The translations under genes and the position numbers were made by a program. Shown here in pieces: positions 1-5,351 of a stretch of DNA of 10,661 nt. The stretch comes from Acidimicrobiaceae bacterium (lineage in GTDB: Bacteria > Actinomycetota > Acidimicrobiia > Acidimicrobiales > RAAP-2). The notes beneath the pieces were generated by a model. The model made no database searches and was not told where the DNA came from. It saw nothing but the letters and a program-made list of their open reading frames with translations. The stretch spans positions 1,219 through 11,879 of the forward strand of contig PKWA01000111.1 in assembly GCA_003131665.1 (NCBI GenBank), given 5' to 3'. Position 1 is the stretch's first letter. Each line of letters begins with the position of its first letter.

Positions 1-340
1 AGTCGTCGTCCTTCAGGTAGAGGCTCTTCCGCATCCCCTTCGGCAGCTGGTAGATGAAGCAGAACTCGCAGTGGTTGTCACACGTGCGCACCTGGTCGAA
101 CAGGGCGGAGGCGATCTCGGCCCCGAGCGGCTCGCCGGCCTCCTTCTCGACGTAGAGAGCCACGTCGAGGCCGCCGCGCGCCACTTCCACGTCGACGACG
201 GGCTCGTCGGCGATCAGCTGGTACTCGATGATGTCGCGGGGCACCTGGCCGTTCATCGAGCGGATCTCGTCGCCCGGCAACAGCCCGGCACGCGATGCCG
301 GCGACGACGCGGCCACGGCCACCACACGGGGCAGTGGCAT
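1..340 (-). CDS. DUF512-family PDZ/radical SAM protein, N-terminal part (3' end outside window)
   Basis: The reading frame opens with ATG at 340-338 and runs without a stop to the window edge, giving 113 codons. Residues 1 to about 65 look like a small PDZ domain (SPASRAGLLPGDEI, then NGQVPRDIIEYQ). It is followed by a radical SAM cluster motif C87-x3-C91-x2-C94 and then the stretch FIYQLPKGMRKSLY, which is a hallmark of the DUF512 / TIGR03279 family. Known members bind a 4Fe-4S cluster and SAM through the three cysteines; their substrate is not established. In Firmicutes this family often lies next to the GTPase gene der, and here it is divergent from ispH with 25 bp between starts. Codons are very GC-rich compared with genes further right. 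The radical SAM barrel and the DUF512 domain lie outside the window, so integrity of the gene cannot be judged. Confidence 0.9.
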   Translation of the reverse strand, partial: MPLPRVVAVAASSPASRAGLLPGDEIRSMNGQVPRDIIEYQLIADEPVVDVEVARGGLDVALYVEKEAGEPLGAEIASALFDQVRTCDNHCEFCFIYQLPKGMRKSLYLKDDD

Positions 341-347
341 AGGGGCA

Positions 348-353
348 AGGCTA
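348..353 (-). promoter_or_regulatory. possible -10 box for the DUF512-family gene
   Basis: On the minus strand TAGCCT (TAnnnT) lies 7 nt before the ATG at 340. This resembles the leaderless arrangement seen at three other starts in this window, but the hexamer is weak, no -35 is evident and the region is GC-rich. Treat as a candidate only. Confidence 0.25.
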
Positions 354-361
354 CAGGCCGA

Positions 362-367
362 TAGCGT
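362..367 (+). promoter_or_regulatory. possible -10 box for ispH
   Basis: TAGCGT (TAnnnT) lies 7 nt before the GTG at 375 and overlaps the GTG at 366. If it is real, ispH would start at 375 and be leaderless, three codons shorter than annotated. There is no clear -35 and no Shine-Dalgarno sequence in front of any of the candidate starts. Confidence 0.22.
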
Positions 368-1412
368 GTCCACGGTGCAGGTGAAGAGGGTTCGGTTGGC
401 GGAGCCGAGGGGTTTCTGTGCGGGAGTCGAGATGGCCATCAAGGCCCTCGCCTGGATGGTGCGCGTCTTCGAGCCGCCGGTCTACTGCTATCACGAGATC
501 GTCCACAACCGCATCGTCGTGGAGGAGTTCGAGCGCCAGGGCGTCATATTCGTCGACGACGTCACGACAGTCCCCCCCGGGGCGGCCCTGATGCTGTCCG
601 CCCACGGCTCGGCGCCGGCGGTCGAGGCGGCGGCCGGCGAGCAGGGGCGCGTCGTGGTCGATGCGTGCTGCCCTCTCGTCACCAAGGTGCACCACGAGCT
701 CAAGGTTCGCGCGAAAAAGGGCTACACCGTTCTCTACGTGGGCCACGAGGGCCACGAGGAAGCCGTGGGCACCATGGCCGTGGCGCCCGAGGTCGCCCAC
801 CTGATCCAGTCGCGCGAGGACATCGACGCGCTCGCCTCAAGTTCTGGACCGGTCGCGCTGCTCAGCCAGACCACGCTCAGCCTCGATGAGTGGCAGGACC
901 TCAGAGAGTACGCCGAGGTCACGTTTCCCGACATCTGGATGCCCAATCACAGCGACCTGTGCTTTGCCACCACGAATCGCCAAGCGGCCCTTCGCGAAGT
1001 GGCGACCGGAGCCGACGCGGTGATCGTCATCGGCTCGGCCAATTCGTCGAACACGGTCGCGTTGACCAAAGTCGCCGAAGCGACGGGTTGTCCACGGGTG
1101 CTGCGAGTCAATGGGGCTTTTGAACTACCGGACGATCTCTTTGGGACGGTCGCGGTCACCGCGGGCGCCTCCGCACCCGAGTCGCTCGTCAATGAGGTGT
1201 TGAACTTCTTGAATCCCACCGACGGTGTCACGGTCAAATCGGTCACCGTCGAGGACGAGTATTTTCCACCGCCCCCCGAACTGAGAGAGATCCTCAAAGC
1301 CATCTCGGCTCTGGTAGATCTCGTTCTTCAAACTCCGCACTCCTCGAGCTTTGATGGCCAGGCCGACCGTGAGTTCACCGCGGCGCAAGTGCTGTCGGCC
1401 GTGAGTCGCTAG
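366..1412 (+). CDS. ispH: 4-hydroxy-3-methylbut-2-enyl diphosphate reductase IspH (LytB)
   Basis: IspH reduces HMBPP to IPP and DMAPP, the last step of the MEP isoprenoid pathway, using a cubane iron-sulfur cluster. Counting from GTG 366 (348 aa), the cluster cysteines are C18 (PRGFCAGV), C102 (VDACCPLVTK) and C199 (DLCFATTNRQ). Diphosphate and proton-relay residues H47 (EIVHNR), H130 and E132 (GHEGHEEAVGT) and the SANSSNT stretch at 224-230 are present. Spacings from C18 to H47, C102, H130 and E132 are the same as I recall for the E. coli enzyme. An open frame continues upstream to 228, but that part overlaps the divergent gene and lacks family similarity; GTG 366, 375 or 381 are the realistic starts. 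The end is unusual: about 40 residues follow the point where E. coli IspH stops (after PPPPELRE). GC at third codon positions falls from about 92% before position 837 to about 73% after it. Confidence 0.96.
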   Translation: MSTVQVKRVRLAEPRGFCAGVEMAIKALAWMVRVFEPPVYCYHEIVHNRIVVEEFERQGVIFVDDVTTVPPGAALMLSAHGSAPAVEAAAGEQGRVVVDACCPLVTKVHHELKVRAKKGYTVLYVGHEGHEEAVGTMAVAPEVAHLIQSREDIDALASSSGPVALLSQTTLSLDEWQDLREYAEVTFPDIWMPNHSDLCFATTNRQAALREVATGADAVIVIGSANSSNTVALTKVAEATGCPRVLRVNGAFELPDDLFGTVAVTAGASAPESLVNEVLNFLNPTDGVTVKSVTVEDEYFPPPPELREILKAISALVDLVLQTPHSSSFDGQADREFTAAQVLSAVSR

Positions 1413-1441
1413 TTCTCAGAAAAGTTCCTAACGGTTAGTAT
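1413..1441 (+). promoter_or_regulatory. promoter of the HD-protein/glycosyltransferase unit, leaderless type
   Basis: A -35-like TTCTCA at 1413-1418 is followed, after 17 bp, by a -10 box TAGTAT at 1436-1441. Six bases then separate the -10 from GTG 1448, so transcription should begin at or within a base or two of the start codon. There is no Shine-Dalgarno sequence in the 35-bp gap after ispH, which fits a leaderless mRNA. The same -10 plus 6 nt geometry occurs in front of scpA and trpS. Confidence 0.65.
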
Positions 1442-1447
1442 TTAGCC

Positions 1448-1993
1448 GTGACTTCCTTTCCCAGCATGGATGTCTCCACTCGTGAGCAGTGGATGGAGAT
1501 CGTTGACCAGACCATCAGCGCTCAACCTCGGGTCGCCCGCCAGATTCTGGCCATGGTGAAGGGTCTCAGTGACATCACCGACGGCTTCTCTGTTGATCAA
1601 TTGCAACACGCGCTGCAGACCGCGACGAGAGCGGAACTGGACGGAGCCGACGAAGAGGTCATCGTGGCATCCTTGCTGCACGACGTCGGCAAACTCATCT
1701 CAGTGGCGAACCACCCCAAAATCGCGGCGGAGATCTTGCGCCCCTACGTTCGCCACGAGGTCTTTTGCATGGTCGCCTTACATCAAGACTTTCAGGGTCG
1801 CTACTACTACGAACACCTCGGCATGGATCCCAACTTGCGCGATCAGCACCGCGATGAGCCGTGGTACGAACTCGCCGAGAGGTTCGCCGACCGCTGGGAC
1901 CAGAAGGCCTTTGATCCCGACTTCCCCGCTCAGACGTTGGAACACTTCGAACCGATGGTGAATCACGTCTTTGCCCGGGCAAAGTCCATCTAG
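1448..1993 (+). CDS. HD-domain protein with PhnZ-like diiron ligand set; function unknown
   Basis: This 181-aa soluble protein has an HD motif at H78-D79 (SLLHDVGKL). The stretch QHALQTATRAELDGAD at 53-68 strongly recalls the PhnZ/TmpB branch of HD proteins, mixed-valence diiron oxygenases that cleave organophosphonates. All six metal ligands known in PhnZ have counterparts: H54, H78, D79, H89 (NHPKIAAEIL), H112 (ALHQDFQGRYYY) and D151 (RFADRWDQ). H54 to H78 is 24 residues, as in PhnZ; the loop from HD to the third histidine is about 11 residues shorter. As I recall PhnZ, its Tyr24 and Glu27 near the substrate would align with T44 and F47, so the substrate may differ. No phosphonate genes are nearby. 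GTG 1448 is chosen because a -10 box lies exactly 6 nt upstream. The glycosyltransferase gene follows after 9 bp, probably in the same transcript. An ordinary HD phosphohydrolase remains possible. Confidence 0.75.
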   Translation: MTSFPSMDVSTREQWMEIVDQTISAQPRVARQILAMVKGLSDITDGFSVDQLQHALQTATRAELDGADEEVIVASLLHDVGKLISVANHPKIAAEILRPYVRHEVFCMVALHQDFQGRYYYEHLGMDPNLRDQHRDEPWYELAERFADRWDQKAFDPDFPAQTLEHFEPMVNHVFARAKSI

Positions 1994-2002
1994 GGAGTCC
2001 GT

Positions 2003-2803
2003 TTGTCACCCGTCGATTTGGAGAAGCGCCGCCTGGTACGACTACGGGCCTTCGCCATTGACCAGGCCATGACCCGATTTCACCAGGAGTACCCGGGATT
2101 CGCACCCGAAGAGATCGTGGCGTCGATATGTGCCTACGAAGAAGAGGGGAATATCGGCGACGTGTTGGCCAAAATGCCCGCGGCTATCAACAACGCGCCG
2201 TACACGACCCTCGTCGTCGTCGACGGCGGCGATGACCGCACCGCTGAGATTGCGCGAACCTATCCCGGCGCCAAGGTCATCGAGTTTCCCGTCAACCTCG
2301 GACACGGCGTGGCCCTGCAGGTTACGTATCGCTACTGCATCGAGAACAACGTGAAGTACGTCGTCACCCTGGACGCCGACGGCCAAAACGATCCTTCAGA
2401 GATTCCCCAGCTACTCGCTCCTCTTCTGAGCGACGAGGCGGACTTCGTCGTGGCGAGTCGCGTACTCGGTGAGGATAAGACCTCGGACATCGTACGCAAA
2501 AGCGGCGTACGATTTTTCTCTCTCGTTATGAATCGCATGACCGGCGCGCACCTCACCGACACCTCAACGGGATACCGGGCGCTGCGCGTGACGATGTTGG
2601 CGGACGTGCTGGATCGTCTCACCCAAGAGCAGTATCAGACGGCCGAGTTGCTGATCACCTGTCTCAAGCGTGGTTGGCGCGCGAGCGAAGTGCCCACCGT
2701 GTGGTACCCGAGAGCCTCGGGTACCACCAAAAAGGGCCAGAACTGGCTCTTTGGCCTTCGCTACGCCCGGGTCGTCTTTGGCACCTGGTGGCGCGAGCGG
2801 TAG
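2003..2803 (+). CDS. family 2 glycosyltransferase, DPM1-like, without membrane segments
   Basis: A 266-aa GT-A fold glycosyltransferase that should transfer sugar from a nucleotide- or lipid-linked donor; donor and acceptor cannot be read from sequence. After an N-terminal extension of about 35 residues come SICAYEEEGNIGDVL (usual A-Y-N-E-E pattern, here Y-E), VVVDGGDDRTAEIA (usual DDGSxDxT, here DGGDDRT), NLGHGVALQ, the metal-binding DADGQNDP and the acceptor-side STGYRALR, then WYPRASGTTKKG. No hydrophobic helix follows, so it is cytosolic or peripheral, as in bacterial dolichyl-phosphate mannose synthase relatives. TTG 2003 is preferred because GGGAG (1993-1997) sits 5 nt upstream and overlaps the stop of the HD-protein gene, implying translational coupling. 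Two perfect inverted repeats lie within the gene. Its stop abuts the stop of convergent plsC with no base between. Confidence 0.85.
   Translation: MSPVDLEKRRLVRLRAFAIDQAMTRFHQEYPGFAPEEIVASICAYEEEGNIGDVLAKMPAAINNAPYTTLVVVDGGDDRTAEIARTYPGAKVIEFPVNLGHGVALQVTYRYCIENNVKYVVTLDADGQNDPSEIPQLLAPLLSDEADFVVASRVLGEDKTSDIVRKSGVRFFSLVMNRMTGAHLTDTSTGYRALRVTMLADVLDRLTQEQYQTAELLITCLKRGWRASEVPTVWYPRASGTTKKGQNWLFGLRYARVVFGTWWRER
2489..2517 (+). repeat. perfect 9-bp inverted repeat with T-run, terminator-like, inside the glycosyltransferase gene
   Basis: ATCGTACGC (2489-2497) and GCGTACGAT (2505-2513) are exact reverse complements around a 7-nt loop, and T2513-T2517 follows, so the plus-strand RNA has the form of an intrinsic terminator. 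Each arm also contains the palindrome CGTACG. It lies about 290 bases before the stop codon and encodes IVRKSGVRFF in frame. Whether it terminates, pauses RNA polymerase or is neutral cannot be told from sequence. Confidence 0.6.
2701..2727. repeat. perfect 12-bp inverted repeat with 3-nt loop near the end of the glycosyltransferase gene
   Basis: GTGGTACCCGAG (2701-2712) pairs exactly with CTCGGGTACCAC (2716-2727) around the loop AGC. The stem is GC-rich and long enough to be very stable. No T-run follows on either strand. It starts about 77 nt downstream of the plsC stop on the minus strand and ends about 74 nt before the glycosyltransferase stop on the plus strand, so it sits where a shared, U-tract-less terminator for the convergent pair could act. 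It encodes VWYPRASGTT, which may partly explain the sequence. Confidence 0.6.
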
Positions 2804-3469
2804 TTAGCGCAGGCGCTCACGGCTCTCGTCGTACACCAGTTGCAGCTGGCGTCGCAGTTCTTCGGTCTTCGCGGTGATCTCTGAGCGGACGACTCGTCCC
2901 TCGCTTGACGGCGGTGCAATGGGCGTACCCACGACAACGTGGATCTTTGAAAATCGGGGCAGCCTCGCGCCCACGGGCATCGCGCGATCGCTGCCCGATA
3001 TGCCCACCGGCACCACCGTCGCGCCCGTGCGTGCGGCAAGAAACATCGCGCCGTCGTGAAGAGGGCCTACGGTGTCCCCCTCCTTGCGAGTGCCCTCAGG
3101 GAATAAGACCAACGCCTGACCTTGACGAAGGACCTTCTCAGAGAGTCGCAGCGACTCACGGTCAGCACTCTTTCTATTGACGGGAAAGGCCCCCAGGCGA
3201 AGGAGCAACGGTCCCAGAAGGGGAACTCGAAAGATCCCGTCCTTGGCCATGAAGAAGACCTTGCGAGGCGAGATGAACAAGGTGAAGGCGAAGTCGACGT
3301 TCGAACGATGGATGGGCGCGATCAACACCGGCCCGCTCAAGGGAATGTTCTTCGCGCCTTCGACGCTTGGTCGAAAGAGCAGTCTCGCCAGACTTGACAC
3401 AATGAGCGCACAGGCCCGATAGATCAAGGTCTTGTTCGGGTTTAGGACAAAGTCTTGTTCTTCAGCCAT
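2804..3469 (-). CDS. plsC: 1-acyl-sn-glycerol-3-phosphate acyltransferase family protein
   Basis: PlsC acylates lysophosphatidic acid to phosphatidic acid at the membrane in phospholipid synthesis. The 221-aa product has the catalytic H-x4-D motif at H54-D59 (IHRSNVDF), the region FPVNRKSADRESL near 95-107, and the glycerophosphate-binding FPEGTRKEGD at 123-132, followed by the hydrophobic VVPVGISG. A short hydrophobic segment near 17-32 may be a membrane anchor. ATG 3469 is supported by GAGGAGA at 3483-3477, 7 nt upstream. The first 28 bases overlap the end of cmk, so it is the last gene of the eight-gene unit. In many actinobacteria and Firmicutes der follows at this place; here a convergent glycosyltransferase does. 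Acceptor specificity within the acyltransferase family is an inference. Confidence 0.9.
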   Translation of the reverse strand: MAEEQDFVLNPNKTLIYRACALIVSSLARLLFRPSVEGAKNIPLSGPVLIAPIHRSNVDFAFTLFISPRKVFFMAKDGIFRVPLLGPLLLRLGAFPVNRKSADRESLRLSEKVLRQGQALVLFPEGTRKEGDTVGPLHDGAMFLAARTGATVVPVGISGSDRAMPVGARLPRFSKIHVVVGTPIAPPSSEGRVVRSEITAKTEELRRQLQLVYDESRERLR

Positions 3470-4071
3470 TGAATGATCTCCTCAACCGCGTCGCCGACTT
3501 CTCGTCCCGTTGTGTCTATCACGAGGGCGTCGGGTGCTTGACGCAGCGGCGACGCCTCTCGAGTCGAATCGGCCACGTCTCGACGGGCGACGGACGCCTC
3601 GCCCTCTTCCCCGCGACGGCGCGCGCGCTCTTCCAACGAGGCCGTGAGATAGACCTTTACGGTCGCGTGGGGAAAGACCACGGTGGTGATGTCACGGCCT
3701 TCCACCACGGTGCCCAGCGGCTGCGCCTCTGCGAACTCACGTTGGCGACTGACCATTTGGTGACGCACGAGAGCGTTGGCCGCCACGATCGAGACGGCTT
3801 CGTTCACTGTCTCGGTGCGGATCTCATCTTCCACGTCTCGCCCGTTCACGCTCACCCTCGGCAACGTCGACAGTTGAACCTCGCGGGCGAGGTCGCCCAT
3901 CGCTTCCTCATTGCTCACGTCGACGCCCTGACGTAGCGCTTCGACGGTCACGGCTCGATACATTGCTCCGGTGTCGAGAAACGACCACCCCAGCGCCGCC
4001 GCCAACGCGCGCGCCACGCTCGACTTGCCCGATCCCGCCGGACCGTCAATGGCGATGACTCGAGTGCTCAC
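3442..4071 (-). CDS. cmk: (d)CMP kinase
   Basis: Cytidylate kinase phosphorylates CMP and dCMP to the diphosphates with ATP, recycling CMP from lipid and RNA turnover. The 209-aa protein begins just before the P-loop GPAGSGKS at 10-17, followed by FLDTGAMYRAVT, the CMP-binding VEGRDITTVVFP, and the lid and C-terminal region RRDVADSTREASPLRQAPDA with VIDTT. The frame is open to 4143, but those 24 extra codons lie inside aroA. GTG 4071 is chosen because it overlaps the aroA stop as GTGA, a normal coupling arrangement, and places the P-loop at the usual distance from the N-terminus. Length matches the family (about 220 aa). It lies between aroA and plsC, and the link to PlsC fits CMP release during phospholipid synthesis. 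Confidence 0.95.
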   Translation of the reverse strand: MSTRVIAIDGPAGSGKSSVARALAAALGWSFLDTGAMYRAVTVEALRQGVDVSNEEAMGDLAREVQLSTLPRVSVNGRDVEDEIRTETVNEAVSIVAANALVRHQMVSRQREFAEAQPLGTVVEGRDITTVVFPHATVKVYLTASLEERARRRGEEGEASVARRDVADSTREASPLRQAPDALVIDTTGREVGDAVEEIIQWLKNKTLS

Positions 4072-5351
4072 TGCAGTAACGCTAGGTCGCGAAAGAAATT
4101 CGGATAACTCGACGACACCGTGGACGCACCTTCGATAGTGCACCCATTACCCGCACAACCGGCCACCGCGCAGGCCATGACCATACGGTGGTCAAGCGCG
4201 GATGCGAAGTTGAATTCGAGAAAGTTCTCGGCACTGCCCACCCCTTCCACGAAGAAATCCTCGCCCTCGGACCACACTCGACAACCAAGGCTCTCAGCCA
4301 GTGTCATGGACGCGCGGAAGCGATCGGACTCCTTCAGTCGTAGTTCGCCCATTTCTCGAAAGGCGCTCACACCGGTGGCGGCACTTGCCGCCACCGTCAA
4401 GATCGGCACTTCATCCACCGAGGGAACTTCTCGAGCATGGATCTCGGTCGCCTGGAGCGTGGAGCTACGCGAGTGAAGGACATGGAACTCACCGCTCGTA
4501 GAAAGTCGCACGTCGGCGCCCATGCGCTGCAACACACCCACAAAACCAACTCGCTCGGGCGAAGCTTCGACACTGAGAACTTCAAGGGTCGCGTCGGGGT
4601 GAATCGCGCCCAGCACCGCGAAAAACGCCGCCTGTGAGGGATCGCCTGGGACAAACCAGTCGTGTCGACGCGGTCGAGCCGGCGTCAAAGTGACCCGACG
4701 CCCCTCGCCGACGCTCTCCACGACCAGTCCAACGCCCGCGGCGCTCAACATCTCTTCGGTGGTGCGACGTGTACGAACATCTTCTTGAATCGTCGTGACG
4801 CCCTTGGCCGAGAGTCCCGCCAGCAACACCGCCGACTTCACCTGCGCGCTGGCGACGGGTACGTGATACTCGATGCCGCGCAGTTCCTTGGGACTCTTGA
4901 CGCTTAACGGCGGCGTGACCCACTCACCGTGGCCGTGCACGAGCGAGCCCATCAGTCCTAGTGGCACCGCGACACGGTCCATGGGACGCACCGAGAGCGA
5001 CGCGTCGCCAACCAGCTGATGCGATCCCGCTATGGCGCTCACGACGCCGCACAAGAGACGCATGGTGGTGCCGGAATTGCCGCAGTCGAGCGGCGCCGAA
5101 CTCGCGCGAAGTCCCTCGTCAGGGCCGGTAATGAGGACGCGGTTTTCGTCGTCGTATCGCGTCGCGCCCAACTGATTGATGATCGCGCTGGTCGCGCGTA
5201 CGTCTTCGCCCGGCGACAGTCCGGTGATAGTGCTTTGTCCCGACGCCAGCGCGCTCAGGATCAATGCTCGATGCGACGTGCTCTTGTCACCCGGCACGCG
5301 AAGCGAGCCGCGCAGTTGGCGAGCGTGGCGTACGCGCTCGGCGTCGCTCAC
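4068..5351 (-). CDS. aroA: 3-phosphoshikimate 1-carboxyvinyltransferase (EPSP synthase)
   Basis: AroA joins shikimate-3-phosphate and PEP to give EPSP, the step before chorismate. The 427-aa product shows PGDKSTSHRALIL at 20-32 (K23 contacts both substrates), CGNSGTTMR at 90-98, SVRPMDR at 120-126, SAQVKSA at 168-174, SVDEVP with catalytic D313, LKESDR at 339-344 and DHRMVMACAV at 387-396. Length and motif order are normal, so the enzyme should be active. GTG 5351 overlaps the tyrA stop as GTGA, and its own stop overlaps the cmk start in the same way, so translation is probably coupled from tyrA through to cmk. Confidence 0.97.
   Translation of the reverse strand: MSDAERVRHARQLRGSLRVPGDKSTSHRALILSALASGQSTITGLSPGEDVRATSAIINQLGATRYDDENRVLITGPDEGLRASSAPLDCGNSGTTMRLLCGVVSAIAGSHQLVGDASLSVRPMDRVAVPLGLMGSLVHGHGEWVTPPLSVKSPKELRGIEYHVPVASAQVKSAVLLAGLSAKGVTTIQEDVRTRRTTEEMLSAAGVGLVVESVGEGRRVTLTPARPRRHDWFVPGDPSQAAFFAVLGAIHPDATLEVLSVEASPERVGFVGVLQRMGADVRLSTSGEFHVLHSRSSTLQATEIHAREVPSVDEVPILTVAASAATGVSAFREMGELRLKESDRFRASMTLAESLGCRVWSEGEDFFVEGVGSAENFLEFNFASALDHRMVMACAVAGCAGNGCTIEGASTVSSSYPNFFRDLALLQ

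Noticed and set aside
71..364. Plus-strand open frame of 97 codons
   Set aside because: It is the antisense shadow of the PDZ/radical SAM gene and has no recognisable protein features.
228..365. Upstream extension of the ispH frame to ATG 228
   Set aside because: It overlaps the divergent DUF512-family gene, whose protein is clearly recognisable, and adds 46 residues unlike any IspH N-terminus.
1695..2105. Minus-strand open frame of 136 codons across the HD-protein/glycosyltransferase junction
   Set aside because: Arginine-, proline- and serine-rich low-complexity translation typical of an antisense frame in GC-rich DNA; no ribosome binding site or promoter.
2796..2814. GAGCG/CGCTC inverted repeat at the glycosyltransferase/plsC junction
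   Set aside because: Only 5 bp with a loop of about 9-14 bases and no T-run; expected by chance in this composition.
3469..3936. Plus-strand open frame of 155 codons opposite cmk
   Set aside because: Antisense to a well-recognised cytidylate kinase; the translation shows no domain.
4072..4143. Extension of cmk to ATG 4143
   Set aside because: The extra 24 codons lie inside aroA and place the P-loop too far from the N-terminus; GTG 4071 overlaps the aroA stop as GTGA.
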